A DNA stretch of 55,557 nt from Allosalinactinospora lopnorensis (GTDB taxonomy: Bacteria; Actinomycetota; Actinomycetes; Streptosporangiales; Streptosporangiaceae): positions 1 to 55,557 of the forward strand of contig NZ_LAJC01000035.1 of the NCBI RefSeq assembly GCF_000981225.1, read 5' to 3'. Below are positions 35,074 through 46,679 of this stretch, piece by piece; the first letter of the stretch is position 1, and each line of letters begins with the position of its first letter. The notes below the pieces were generated by a model. The model had not been told where the DNA came from and did no database searches. It saw only the letters and a list, made by a program, of their open reading frames with translations. Made by a program: the position numbers and the translations under genes.

Positions 35074-36458
35074 TCAGGCCTGTGAGCCGCCTCTCGCCCA
35101 GGTGGGGCGCGGGGAGGTGGCCGGAACGACGTGTTCTGAGACCTCGGAGTGCACCTGATGCAGCCGCGCCTGGACGGTGCGGCGCAGTTTGCCGAGGCAT
35201 TCCAGGGCGGTCATCTCGTCGCCGACCAGGCCTCCCTTGGTGACGACCGGGGTCCCGTCCAGCGGGCCGCCGCTCAGCGAACCGTAGACGGCCATCGGGA
35301 TCACCTCGCCGGCGACGTCGAATGCGTGCACATCGAGTTCGTCCAGGAGGGTGGAGGTGACGTCGCCCCCGGTGAGGTAGAGCCCGCTCGGCAGGGCGTG
35401 CGCCCCCGCTGACGTCTCGATGTCGCCGATGACCTCCGCGACCAGCTCCGCGAGACGCGCCGGCAGCCCGCGGCGGGCATCGAGGGGCAGCTTCTCCAGG
35501 TCCGCGGCCGGGGTCACCGTGCGCAGGATGACCACGTCCGGGAAGACCGCCGTGGCAAGGTGAGCGGTCAGCTCGCGCGCGACCTCCTCCACGTGGCCGT
35601 CGTCGGCACCGGTGAACCGGAGGGTGTCGATGTCGACGAACCTGGCCGGGCCGGTACGGGCGAGGGCGTCGAGCTGGCGCCGGGTCAGGCCGGTGTGGCT
35701 GCCCGAGACGGCCAGCATCGGGCCCCGCGCACCGCCCTCCCCGCACAGCCGCAGCGCCGCGGCCAGGAACGCGCCGGCGGGCCCGGGATCCACGGACACC
35801 CACACCGTGCCGTCCCTGCGCTGCGCTCGGCCGCGGCCTCGGCGATGTCCTCGAGGTGCCGTTCGTCGAGGGCGTCGCAGAGCACCACCGCTTCGTCTCC
35901 GGTCATCAGGTCGGCGGCGAGCATGGTCTGGGTGACCTGCCGGATCGGCACGTGGCGCACCGAGAGGTCGGTCTGCTCGGCCAGGAGGTCGGCGACCAGG
36001 CCGGTGCTCATCGGCCAGGTCGGATCGAAGGCGAGCTCGGTCCGCTCCAGTGGAACCCCGTCGAGCAGCTGCACTCCGTCGACGGTGACCCGGCCGGAGG
36101 CGGGGAACGCCGGGACGAACAGGGCGCGGGCGCGCGTGTGCGCCGGCGCCCGATCGCGCACCGCCCGGAGGGCGGCCTCCACCTCCGCGCCGATGTTGCC
36201 GCGCAGGGTGCTGTCGACGCGCTTGACCACCAGGCTCACCGGCCACACGGCCTCGACCACATCGGTGACGAGGTCGGCCGCGTGCTGCGGGGGAAGGCTC
36301 CTGCTGTCCAGGTTGGCCACGACGACGTCGTAGTCGTCGGCCACCACCGCCACGTGTTCGGGGGTCACGGTCGCCACCCGCATCCCTGTGCGCGCGAAAC
36401 GGGCACCGGTGGCGTTGGCGCCGGTGAGGTCGTCGGCGACCACGAGGACCTGGGCCAC
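35074..36458 (-). pseudogene. Four-carbon acid sugar kinase-like (DUF1537) protein, one frameshift
   Basis: The N-terminal half (MAQVLVVADDLTGANATGARFA; VVKRVDSTLRGNIGAEVEAAL; FVPAFPASGRVTVDGV) is the DUF1537/OtnK N-domain. The C-terminal half is in a second frame from about 35820: VWVSVDPGPAGAFLAAAL, LAVSGSHTGLTRRQ, LYLTGGDVTSTLLDEL, and the nucleotide-binding end VVTKGGLVGDEM. Loss of one base near 35812-35822 explains the break. Characterised members phosphorylate C4 sugar acids such as threonate or erythronate with ATP. The MFS gene lies directly upstream on the same strand. Confidence 0.88.
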
Positions 36459-36567
36459 GGCGCGACTCCTGTTCCGGGTTCCGAAGGGGTGGGGCGCCGT
36501 ACCGCCCCGAGCCGGGAGTGCGGGGGCACCACGCGCCTCCCCCCAACATAGGCCCTTCCCGCCCCGG

Positions 36568-37827
36568 TCACACGGAGGTCGCGGGTTCGCGCTCCCCCAC
36601 GGTGCTCCCGTGCGGGCCCCGCACGCGCAGTCCCAGCCCGGCCAGCGCCGCCGCGGCGCACAGGGCGATCACGTAGCCCACCACCCCGTTCCAGCCGAGG
36701 TGGTCGTAGACCACACCGCCGAGCCAGCCGAAGACGCTGGAGCCGACGTAGTACGCCAGGGTGTACAGCGCCGCGGCCTGCGCGCGGGTGGCGGTGGCCC
36801 GGTGGCCGACCCACGCGGAGGTGGTGGCGTGCGCGGCGAAGAAGAAGAACGTGAACGACAGCAGGCCGAGCGCCGCGGCCGCGAGTGACGCGGCGAGCAG
36901 CACGAGGGCGCCCACCACCATTCCGGCCACGCACGCCAGCAGGACCGGGTGGCGTCCCGCGCGCTCGACCACCCGGCCGACAACGGCCGAGCTCACGGTA
37001 CCCGCGAGGTAGGCGGCGAACAGGAAGGCCACGACTGTCTGGGAGAGGCCGAACGGCTCCCCCATCATCCGGAATCCCAGGTAGTTGTAGATCGTCACGA
37101 ACGCGCCCATGAGGAACAGGGCCTGGCAGTAGAGCGCGACCAGCCCCGGGTCGGCGAAGCTGCGCATCACGCGCCCGGTCAGGCCGGGCCCTCCCTCGCG
37201 GCGCCGTCTGGGGACGAATCCGCGCGGCCGCGGGACCGCGGCGAGGAACACGATCAGCGCCACCAGCGCCAGCAGGGAGTCCGCGCCGACCCCCCAGCGC
37301 CACCCGCCGATGTCGGCCACGAGCCCGGCGACAAGCCGCCCGCTCATCCCTCCGACGGTGTTGCCCGCGATGTAGACCCCGGCCACCCGCGCGAGGTAGC
37401 CAGGCTCGATCTCCTCGGCGAGATAGGCCATCGCGACGGCCGGTACGCCGCCGAGCGTCGCGCCCTGAAGGGCGCGCAGCACCAGCAGTACCCACATCTC
37501 GGGGGCGAACGGGGCGGCCAGCCCCAGGACGGTGGAGACGGTCAGGGCGGCCGTCATCACCCGCACCCGGCCGAAGCGGTCCGCCGCACCGCTCCAGACC
37601 AGGGTGAACGCGGCCAGCCCGCCGGTCGCGAACGAGACGCTGAGCGCCGCGGAGGCGGCCGAGGCGTCGAAACTCTCGGCCAGCCCGGGAAGCACCGCCT
37701 GAACCGCGTAGAGCTGGGCGAACGTCGCGATTCCGGCGGCGGTCATGGCGACCATGACACGCCGGTATCCCCAGCTACCCAGGCTGTGCCGGTGCTCGCC
37801 GCACCCTCCGGTCAGACTGTGATCCAC
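36568..37827 (-). CDS. MFS transporter (12 TM)
   Basis: 419 aa with twelve hydrophobic segments. The major facilitator A-loop motif appears as SGAADRFGRVRVM between TM2 and TM3, and a second half-motif as VVGRVVERAGRHPV. The segment ALQGATLGGVPAVAMAYLAEEI is typical of the AraJ/YnfM-type inner-membrane permease group often annotated as drug or sugar exporters. The substrate is unknown. It is 109 bp upstream of the DUF1537 gene on the same strand, so a sugar-acid-related substrate is possible (inference). ATG 37827 start. Confidence 0.9.
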   Translation of the reverse strand: MDHSLTGGCGEHRHSLGSWGYRRVMVAMTAAGIATFAQLYAVQAVLPGLAESFDASAASAALSVSFATGGLAAFTLVWSGAADRFGRVRVMTAALTVSTVLGLAAPFAPEMWVLLVLRALQGATLGGVPAVAMAYLAEEIEPGYLARVAGVYIAGNTVGGMSGRLVAGLVADIGGWRWGVGADSLLALVALIVFLAAVPRPRGFVPRRRREGGPGLTGRVMRSFADPGLVALYCQALFLMGAFVTIYNYLGFRMMGEPFGLSQTVVAFLFAAYLAGTVSSAVVGRVVERAGRHPVLLACVAGMVVGALVLLAASLAAAALGLLSFTFFFFAAHATTSAWVGHRATATRAQAAALYTLAYYVGSSVFGWLGGVVYDHLGWNGVVGYVIALCAAAALAGLGLRVRGPHGSTVGEREPATSV

Positions 37828-37913
37828 TCATCCGACGTTAGCGAGTGACCGCGACACCACCGCAATGTGGGACGGGTCACGCCGGGTGGATCCCGGAGGC
37901 GGGGCCGTGCGGG

Positions 37914-38993
37914 TCAGCCCGGCTCGACTCCGGCGACCTGCCCGGTCCGGGCACTGCGCAGGGCGGCCTCGATGACCTCGAGCCCGTGGACCACCTCGTG
38001 GAGCTCGACGGGAAGAGGTTCGCCTTCCGCGACGGCGTCCCGAACCCCGGCGTAGAAGGCCGGGTAGGCGCCGCGTTCGCTGGGAACGGTGCGGACGTCC
38101 TCGCCCGCGCCGACCCGTCCCCATGCCGCCTCCGGCTCCACGCCCCAGTCGGGTGCGCCGGGGTGCCCGCCGAGGCCGAGCCGCTCCTCCTGGCCGTCGA
38201 GCCCGTCAATGGTGAACGCGGCCCGGTTGCCGAGGGCCCGGAATCGCGGTCCGAGCCGGGCCGCGAGGGCGCTCATCCACAGGTGCGAACGCGCACCGGA
38301 GGCGTGGGTGAGGGCGAGGAAGGTGTCGTCGTCGGCGGTGACCCCCTCACGGCGGGCGTCGAGTTCGGCGTACACCGCGGAAACCGGGCCGAACAGCGTG
38401 ACCGCCTGGTCGATGAGGTGCGGTCCGAGGTCGTAGAGGATCCCCGCTCCGTCGTCCCTGCTTCCCTGCTCGCGCCAGTTGTCCTTGGCCTCGGGGCGCC
38501 ACCGCTCGAACCGGGACTCGAAGCGGTGCACCCGGCCCAGCGTCCCCTCGTCGACGAGCTTCCAGAGGGTGAGGAAGTCCGAGTCCCAGCGGCGGTTGTG
38601 GAACACGGTGAGGACCTGGTCGAGCCGTTCGGCCTCCTCGGCGAGATCGCGGGCCCGCGCGGCGGACAGCGCGAACGGCTTGTCCACGACGACCGCGAAT
38701 CCGGCCTTGAGCGCCGCGCGGGCGAGTGGTTCGTGCGTGTCGTTGGGGGTGGTGATCACGGCGATCTCGAACTCGCCGGTGCGCTGCCACAGCTCGCCGG
38801 ACGAGGCGATGACCTCGGCCTCCGGGTACCGTTCCCGGACGGCCGCCGCCCGCTCGGAGTTGCCTGTGACGACCGCGGACAGCCGCAGCCCGGGGGTGGC
38901 GTCGATGAGTGGGGCGTGGAAGACCTCGCCGCCCTTGCCGTACCCGAGGAGGGCGACGTGCAGTTCCCGTTCACCTTCGTGCGCAGAGCTCAT
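37914..38993 (-). CDS. Gfo/Idh/MocA family oxidoreductase
   Basis: 359 aa. N-terminal Rossmann motif VALLGYGKGGEVFHAPLI, then VITTPNDTHEPLARAALKAGFAVVVDKPFAL (the conserved (E/D)KP lysine) and the C-terminal alpha/beta domain with GAGILYDLGPHLIDQAVTLFG. It oxidises or reduces a sugar or inositol hydroxyl with NAD(P). The ATG at 38993 follows the antitoxin stop by 14 bp, so it may be read through from the toxin-antitoxin promoter, which is unusual for a metabolic enzyme. Confidence 0.92.
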   Translation of the reverse strand: MSSAHEGERELHVALLGYGKGGEVFHAPLIDATPGLRLSAVVTGNSERAAAVRERYPEAEVIASSGELWQRTGEFEIAVITTPNDTHEPLARAALKAGFAVVVDKPFALSAARARDLAEEAERLDQVLTVFHNRRWDSDFLTLWKLVDEGTLGRVHRFESRFERWRPEAKDNWREQGSRDDGAGILYDLGPHLIDQAVTLFGPVSAVYAELDARREGVTADDDTFLALTHASGARSHLWMSALAARLGPRFRALGNRAAFTIDGLDGQEERLGLGGHPGAPDWGVEPEAAWGRVGAGEDVRTVPSERGAYPAFYAGVRDAVAEGEPLPVELHEVVHGLEVIEAALRSARTGQVAGVEPG

Positions 38994-39007
38994 GCGCCCA
39001 ACTGTAT

Positions 39008-39331
39008 TCAGGCGCCGGCCTTGAACTCCCCGGCGGAGTGCGCCTTGGTGGCGATGAGCCGCCGAAGGTCGGCCACCGTCAGTACGTCGTCGTCCGCACC
39101 GTCGGTGGCCAGCCGCTGCTCCAGCCAGTCCCGCATGAGCGCCGTGACCTTGATGCCGCGTTCGGCGGCGATCTCCCGCAGCCGCTCCAGCACATCGCGC
39201 GGCAGCCGGAGCGAGGTGGTGACCATGGGGTTCTCGACGACACGGTCATCCCATTCCCCGCTCTCAACCTCGGCGGAGAAGTCGTGCTCATCGACGTACT
39301 CGGCCAGTTCGTCCCACTTCTTGTCGTCCAT
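39008..39331 (-). CDS. RHH (CopG/BrnA-like) antitoxin
   Basis: 107 aa. A ribbon-helix-helix domain, TTSLRLPRDVLERLREIAAE then KVTALMRDWLEQRLA, sits in the middle (about residues 37-72). The acidic N-terminus (MDDKKWDELAEYVDEHDF) likely wraps the toxin, and the C-terminal tail is short. Starts 1 bp after the toxin stop, i.e. toxin-first order as in brnTA. Represses its own operon in known systems; the palindrome at 39624-39635 is the likely site. Confidence 0.88.
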   Translation of the reverse strand: MDDKKWDELAEYVDEHDFSAEVESGEWDDRVVENPMVTTSLRLPRDVLERLREIAAERGIKVTALMRDWLEQRLATDGADDDVLTVADLRRLIATKAHSAGEFKAGA

Positions 39332-39332
39332 C

Positions 39333-39602
39333 TCAACGCCCCTTTCGCCGAAAGTTCCGCTTTTCCACCGCCGTCATGTCTCGCGCCGTGACGACATAGA
39401 TCCGGCCGTCCAACGCGTCAGCAACGACCACCATCAGATGACGCCCGGCCCCACTGGTATCGAAGATGTAGCGCGTGTTCTCACGACCCCGCTCTATGAC
39501 ACGAGGGCGTGTGTACAGAACATCCTCAATCTCGTGCGGGCTGACGCAGTGGCGGGCGATGTGCGCCTCCGACCTCTCGGTCCACAGAAGCCCCTCGAAC
39601 AC
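39333..39602 (-). CDS. BrnT-like ribonuclease toxin
   Basis: About 89 aa from GTG 39602. The BrnT (DUF497) pattern is visible: HIARHCVSPHEIEDVLYTRP, then ENTRYIFDTSGAGRHLMVVVADALDGRIYVVTARDMTAVEKRNFRRKG. The VTARDMT-x4-R segment holds the family's catalytic-site residues. The family fold is RelE-like and cleaves RNA. The start is uncertain: there is no good ribosome binding site; an upstream TTG in frame (39631-39629) lies inside the operator palindrome. The antitoxin follows with a 1-bp gap. Confidence 0.8.
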   Translation of the reverse strand: MFEGLLWTERSEAHIARHCVSPHEIEDVLYTRPRVIERGRENTRYIFDTSGAGRHLMVVVADALDGRIYVVTARDMTAVEKRNFRRKGR

Positions 39603-39623
39603 AGCGTAAGCGTATTGCCATCT

Positions 39624-39635
39624 GCATTGCAATGC
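39624..39635. promoter_or_regulatory. Operator palindrome of the toxin-antitoxin operon
   Basis: GCATTGCAATGC is a perfect 12-bp palindrome 21 bp upstream of the toxin GTG in otherwise GC-rich DNA. Such a site is expected for autoregulation by the RHH antitoxin. Confidence 0.65.
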
Positions 39636-39706
39636 TGGAAAACCGGCGAAACCCACCTCGAACGGGGAAAGGCCGCCGGAGCGGCTCCGCCTTCGGGCAC
39701 GAACAA

Positions 39707-39740
39707 CGGGGCCGCCGGCTCCCCCAAACCGGCGGCCCCG
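39707..39740 (-). terminator. Lon terminator hairpin
   Basis: Perfect 12-bp stem (39707-39718 with 39729-39740) around a 10-nt loop, 37 nt beyond the lon stop. Confidence 0.8.
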
Positions 39741-39777
39741 TCTCCTCGGTGGCTTGTTCTTCTCGGTGGTCCAGCGG

Positions 39778-42204
<2,427 letters not shown>

Positions 42205-42216
42205 TGAACCCTCCTT

Positions 42217-42237
42217 CTTGAGTCAATATCACTCAAT
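42217..42237. promoter_or_regulatory. HAIR (HspR) operator upstream of lon
   Basis: CTTGAGT-N7-ACTCAAT; the HspR consensus is CTTGAGT-N7-ACTCAAG. It differs only at the last base and lies just upstream of the lon ribosome binding site. Confidence 0.88.
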
Positions 42238-42423
42238 AAAGAAGAGCCCGGTTTTGTTCCCTCCCCCGCGTTCGCTGTGAGCGATACTTCTCCTCGCGCC
42301 CGCACCGACGGACGCTCCACTCCGCGGGCGGCCTCGCGGTCGAGGGCCGGGCGTCCGGACGGCTCCTGGGCGCCCCGCCGCTTCCCCGGGCCCGTTGTCA
42401 GTGCCCGCCTCTACCGTTCACCT

Positions 42424-42640
42424 ATGGGCATGGTCGGGGAGTACGCACGGCTGACGCCCCTCGAACCCGATCGCGCACCGCGGAGGCCCATCCGGTGATC
42501 GTCCGGAAACGCGGAGAACCGCCGGAGTACGTCACCGGCCACTACGGCTCCCCGCTCCCGTTCTTCCAGGCAGCGGCCCGCGACGGCGGCGCCGCGCCCG
42601 TCCGGCCGGACCGACCCGCCACCCGCCTACCACAAGGATT
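42424..42640 (+). pseudogene. DUF1877 (YfbM-like) relic, middle deleted
   Basis: From ATG 42424 the frame reads MGMVGEYARLTPLEPDRA, matching the conserved N-terminus of DUF1877 proteins, and stops after 24 residues. In another frame from about 42495 a piece PEYVTGHYGSPLPFFQAAARDGGAA resembles the family's C-terminal helix. The roughly 110 residues normally between are absent. The match of the second half is weaker, so this is a moderate call. The rest of the surrounding 400 bp shows nothing else. Confidence 0.5.
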
Positions 42641-42643
42641 CCG

Positions 42644-43048
42644 ATGAGCTGGGACGTTCTTCTGCTTCGGCTGCCCGGCAACGTCACCTCGGTGCGGCAC
42701 GTCCCGGACGGCTACGAACCGCCGCCGCTCGGCTCCCGGCAGCACGTCACCGCGACCCTGCGCCGTGCCGTCCCCGGCGCGGACCTGTCGGACCCGACCC
42801 GGGGAGGGCTGCTCGGCCCCGGCTGGTCGATGGAACTCGGCATCGGGGCGAGCGACCCCGTGGAGTCGGTCATGCTCCACATACGCGGCTCGGGAGACGA
42901 CGTGCTCCCCCACGTCTTCCGCATGGCCGCGGCACTGGACTGCAAGGTTCTGGACTGTTCCGCCGGCGACCTGATCACCGCGCAGGAGGCCTCCGGGTGG
43001 CACGCTTTCCAGACGTTCCGCGACCACGCGGTCGGGCCGCCTCGGTGA
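42644..43048 (+). CDS. Small cytosolic hypothetical protein
   Basis: 134 aa. A coherent alpha/beta protein: MSWDVLLLRLPGNVTSVRHVPDGYEPPPLGSR, then GPGWSMELGIGASDPVESVMLHIRGSGDDVLPHVFRMAAAL, and CKVLDCSAGDLITAQEASGWHAFQ. Codon usage and a CAAGGA site before ATG 42644 support a real gene. No signal peptide. Similar proteins occur in many Streptomyces as uncharacterised; I do not know the function. Its position directly after the DUF1877 relic may reflect a shared ancestral unit. Confidence 0.75.
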   Translation: MSWDVLLLRLPGNVTSVRHVPDGYEPPPLGSRQHVTATLRRAVPGADLSDPTRGGLLGPGWSMELGIGASDPVESVMLHIRGSGDDVLPHVFRMAAALDCKVLDCSAGDLITAQEASGWHAFQTFRDHAVGPPR

Positions 43049-43332
43049 ACTCCGAACGGTTCACCGCCTCGCCTTGAGACGGCCGGCCCGCGCGAATCGA
43101 CGCGGTGGAAGACCGGCCCACCCCGCCCCGGCGGCCCCGCAGCACCGGGGGCCTTTCCGACACGCCCGAACCGGGACGAGTGCGCACTATCACCCATTGC
43201 CTTCATAATTACTGAATGAGACACAACCGTTACAGAGAGGATGCGTCGAAATCGTGGACACACGGCCACAAAGGCATTTCCATCGGTATTTCCGGTCCAT
43301 ACCGGTACCGGGTGTCCGCAGGAGGTGCAGAT
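43049..43332. promoter_or_regulatory. Promoter region of the sugar ABC operon
   Basis: 284 bp without a gene. AT-richer near 43190-43220 (CCTTCATAATTACTGAATG), the likely promoter. The ribosome binding site GGAGG is at 43321-43325. No clear LacI-type palindrome was found. Confidence 0.4.
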
Positions 43333-44687
43333 ATGCCCATGCCCCGAGCGCGCCGGCGCGGCACCGTCGCGGCGGTCTCGCTGTCTCTGGTCCTCATCGC
43401 CACCGGCTGCGCCTACCTTGAGGGAGGCGGCGGCGGTGGCGCCGATCCCGATTCCGCCGATTGCGAGCCCTTCCGGGAATGGCAGGACGTGGACGGCGGC
43501 ACCGTCGAGATCTACGCCTCGATCCGCGACGAAGAGGGCGAGCGGATGCGGCAGGCCTGGCAGGACTTCACCGACTGCACCGGGATCGACATCGCCTATG
43601 AGGCAGCGGGGAATTCGAGGCGCAGGTCCAGGTGAAGGTCGACGGCGGGAACGCCCCGGACATCGCCTTCTTCCCGCAACCCGGCCTGCTGAACCGCTTC
43701 GTGCGCTCCGGCGACGCCCTGCCGCTGCCGGACCGGGTGAGCGAACGCGCCGAGGAGGGCTGGGACGCGGACTGGCTCTCCTACGCCTCCCACGGAGGCG
43801 ATCTGTACGGCACTCCCCTGGGTGCCAACATCAAGTCCTTCGTCTGGTACTCCCCCCGTTTCTTCGCGGACAACGGGTACGAGACCCCGGAGACCTGGGA
43901 CGAGCTGATCGAGCTCAGCGACCGGATCGCCGGCGACGGCGTCAAGCCGTGGTGCGCCGGCATCGAGTCCGGGGAGGCCACCGGATGGCCCGTCACGGAC
44001 TGGCTGGAGAACGTGATGCTCAGCGAGCACGGCCCCGAGGTCTACGACCAGTGGGTCGATCACGACATCCCGTTCAACGACCCGCGGGTGGCCGGGGCCC
44101 TGGACCGGGTGGACGAGGTCCTGCGCAACCCCGACTACGTCAACGGGCCGTTCGGCGGCGTCGGGAGCATCGCCACGACCTCCAGCCAGGACGCCGGCCT
44201 GCCCATCCTCGACGAGGAGTGCGGGATGTACCTGATGGGCTCCTTCTACGCGGCCCAGTGGCCCGACGGCGTCGAGATCGCCGAGGACGGCGACGTGTTC
44301 GCGTTCAACTTCCCGGTCATCGACGAGGAGATCGGCACCCCGGTCCTGGGCGGCGGCGAATGGGTGGCGGCCTTCGACGACCGGCCCGAGGTCGTCGCGG
44401 TGCAGGAGTACCTCGCGACCGTGGACTACGCGAACCGGCGGGCCGAGGCCGGCGCGTGGTTCTCCGCCCACAAGGACCTCGACCTGGCCCGGCTGCACAA
44501 CCCCAACGACCGGTTCGCCGCCGAACTGCTGCGCGACCCCGACACCGTGTTCCGCTGGGACGGCAGCGACTACATGCCGGCGGCGGTGGGGTCCGGCACC
44601 TTCTGGCGCGGGATGACCAACTGGATCAACGACGGCGACACCGGGGACGTCCTCGACTTCGTCGAGGAGTCCTGGCCGAGGGAGTGA
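43333..44687 (+). pseudogene. Sugar ABC transporter substrate-binding lipoprotein, one frameshift
   Basis: ATG 43333 (GGAGG 7 nt upstream) begins a lipoprotein signal: RRRGTVAAVSLSLVLIATGCAYL, lipobox ATGC. A Gly-rich linker and VEIYASIRDEEGERMRQAW follow. The frame ends at a stop 43633; the protein continues in another frame (EFEAQVQVKVDGGNAPDIAFF to the stop at 44687) if one G is restored in the GGGG run at 43608-43611. The remainder is a complete family 1 sugar-binding protein (WDELIELSDRIAGDGVKPWC; SSQDAGLPILDEECGMYLMGSF). Cell-surface binding of an oligosaccharide for the two permeases downstream. Confidence 0.88.
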
Positions 44688-44766
44688 TCCCGCTCGGCCG
44701 CACCGCGCTGCAACGGCCGCCCCGGGTGCCGACGCGCCCGGGTCGCCCTCCGGCGAAAGGGAACGC

Positions 44767-45747
44767 ATGGGCTTCGACATCCACTCCGAACTGCCCAAAC
44801 TGCTCTGGCTGGGCATCGGCACCGCCGCGTTCCTGGCCGTCATCGGCCTGCTGCTGGTACTCGTGGACCACGGGCCGAAGAGCCGGCGGGACTGGTGGCA
44901 GGCCGCCTGCTTCCTGAGTCCCGCCGGCCTGCTCCTCCTGGTCGGGCTGATCTACCCGGTCGTGCGGACCACGGTGCTGTCCTTCCGGGACCGCGCCGGC
45001 GCCGAATGGGTGGGCCCGAGCAACTACACCTGGATGTTCACCCAGCCCGAGATCCTGCTCGTGCTGCGCAACACCCTGCTGTGGGTGCTGTTCACCCCCG
45101 CGCTGGCCACCACGATCGGGCTGGTCTACGCGGTGCTCGTCGACCGGTCGCGCTACGAGGCCGTCGCCAAGTCGCTGCTGTTCATGCCCATGGCGATCTC
45201 GTTCGTCGGCGCCTCGATCATCTGGAAGTTCGTCTACGAGTACCGGCCGGCCGAGACCGACCAGATCGGACTCCTCAACCAGATCGTCGTCTGGCTCGGC
45301 GGGCGGCCGCAGCAGTGGCTGCTCGACCAGCCGCTGAACACGCTGCTGCTCATCGTCGTGCTGATATGGATCCAGGCCGGGTTCGCGATGGTGGTGCAGT
45401 CGGCCGCCATCAAGGCGGTGCCCGACGAGATCATCGAGGCCGCCCGGATCGACGGGGCGAACGGCTGGCAGCAGTTCTGGCGGGTCACCCTCCCGATGAT
45501 CTGGCCGACCGTGACGGTCGTGCTGATCACGATCTCGGTGCAGACCCTGAAGGTGTTCGACATCGTCCGCACCATGACCGGCGGCCAGTTCACCACCTCC
45601 GTCATCGCCAACGAGATGTACAACCAGGCGTTCCGCTACGGCGAGATCGGCCGGGGCTCCGCGTTGGCGGTCTTCCTCTTCGTGCTGGTCGTCCCGCTCG
45701 TCCTGGTCCAGGTCCGAAAGATCCGACGCACCCGGGAGGCACAGTGA
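44767..45747 (+). CDS. Sugar ABC transporter permease 1 (MalF/LacF-type)
   Basis: 326 aa with seven to eight hydrophobic segments; the first (LWLGIGTAAFLAVIGLLLVLVD) is an extra N-terminal helix. The EAA motif, which docks on the ATPase, is IIEAARIDGANGWQQFWRVTLP near residues 221-242. The N-terminal core SPAGLLLLVGLIYPVVRTTVLSFRD is typical. It acts with the next gene as a heterodimer. ATG 44767 is preceded by GAAAGGGA. Its stop overlaps the next start (GTGA). Confidence 0.94.
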   Translation: MGFDIHSELPKLLWLGIGTAAFLAVIGLLLVLVDHGPKSRRDWWQAACFLSPAGLLLLVGLIYPVVRTTVLSFRDRAGAEWVGPSNYTWMFTQPEILLVLRNTLLWVLFTPALATTIGLVYAVLVDRSRYEAVAKSLLFMPMAISFVGASIIWKFVYEYRPAETDQIGLLNQIVVWLGGRPQQWLLDQPLNTLLLIVVLIWIQAGFAMVVQSAAIKAVPDEIIEAARIDGANGWQQFWRVTLPMIWPTVTVVLITISVQTLKVFDIVRTMTGGQFTTSVIANEMYNQAFRYGEIGRGSALAVFLFVLVVPLVLVQVRKIRRTREAQ

Positions 45748-46670
45748 CCCACGCCCCGATGACCTCGCCGGTCGCCCGCGTCCGGCGGCGCCTCTCCGGA
45801 CGGACCGCCAGCGCCGCCGCGATCGTCATCGCCGTGGTCTGGACCGTTCCCACGGCCGGGCTGCTCGTCTCCTCGCTGCGTCCCGAAGAGCAGATCAAGA
45901 CGACGGGCTGGTGGTCGTTCTTCACCGATCCCACGATGACCCTGCGCAACTACGACGAGGTGCTGTTCGGCCGGCCCAGTTCGGGGCAGTTGGCGAGCTA
46001 CTTCGTGAACTCCTTCGTCATCGCCGTGCCGACCATGGTCTTCGTGGTCACCCTGGCGGCGCTGGCCGCATACGCGCTGGCGTGGACGCGCTTCCCGGGG
46101 CGCGACTGGCTCTTCGTCGGTATCTTCGCTCTGCAGATCGTCCCGCTGCAGATGTCGCTGGTGCCGCTGCTGCGGCTGTTCTCCGAGGGGGTCGCCATCG
46201 GCGGCGTCGAGGTCATGCCCCCTTGGGACCTGCAAGGAGCCTTCCAGTTCACGACGGTGTGGCTGGCGCACACGGTCTTCGGCCTCCCGCTGGGGATCTT
46301 CCTCATGCACAACTTCGTCGCCCAGTTGCCGCACAGCCTTGTCGAGGCCGCCCGCGCCGACGGCGCCGGCCACGGGGTGATCTTCCGCCGGGTCGTGCTG
46401 CCGCTGATCGTGCCCGCGCTGGTGTCGCTGGCCATCTTCCAGTTCCTGTGGGTGTGGAACGACCTGCTCGTGGCGCTGATCTTCGCCGGGGGAAACGTCG
46501 AGGTCGCTCCGCTCACCGTGCGGCTCGCCGAAATGGCCGGTACCCGGGGCGACGAGTGGCAGCGCCTCACCGCCGGCGCGTTCGTCTCGATGATCGTGCC
46601 GCTGATCGTGTTCTTCTCGCTGCAGCGCTACTTCGTCCGCGGCCTGCTCGCGGGAAGCATGAAAGGCTGA
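45744..46670 (+). CDS. Sugar ABC transporter permease 2 (MalG-type)
   Basis: 308 aa. Six hydrophobic helices; EAA motif LVEAARADGAGHGVIFRRVVLP; the terminal FSLQRYFVRGLLAGSMKG is the canonical MalG-type end. GTG 45744 overlaps the previous stop by 4 bp. No ATPase gene follows, so the importer probably uses a shared MsiK-like ATPase encoded elsewhere, as in streptomycetes. Confidence 0.94.
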   Translation: MTHAPMTSPVARVRRRLSGRTASAAAIVIAVVWTVPTAGLLVSSLRPEEQIKTTGWWSFFTDPTMTLRNYDEVLFGRPSSGQLASYFVNSFVIAVPTMVFVVTLAALAAYALAWTRFPGRDWLFVGIFALQIVPLQMSLVPLLRLFSEGVAIGGVEVMPPWDLQGAFQFTTVWLAHTVFGLPLGIFLMHNFVAQLPHSLVEAARADGAGHGVIFRRVVLPLIVPALVSLAIFQFLWVWNDLLVALIFAGGNVEVAPLTVRLAEMAGTRGDEWQRLTAGAFVSMIVPLIVFFSLQRYFVRGLLAGSMKG

Positions 46671-46679
46671 CGCGCGGCC

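Noticed and set aside
42277-42498. 73-codon frame treated as a full gene
   Set aside because: Only its last 24 codons from ATG 42424 look genuine, matching a DUF1877 N-terminus; reported as a relic instead.
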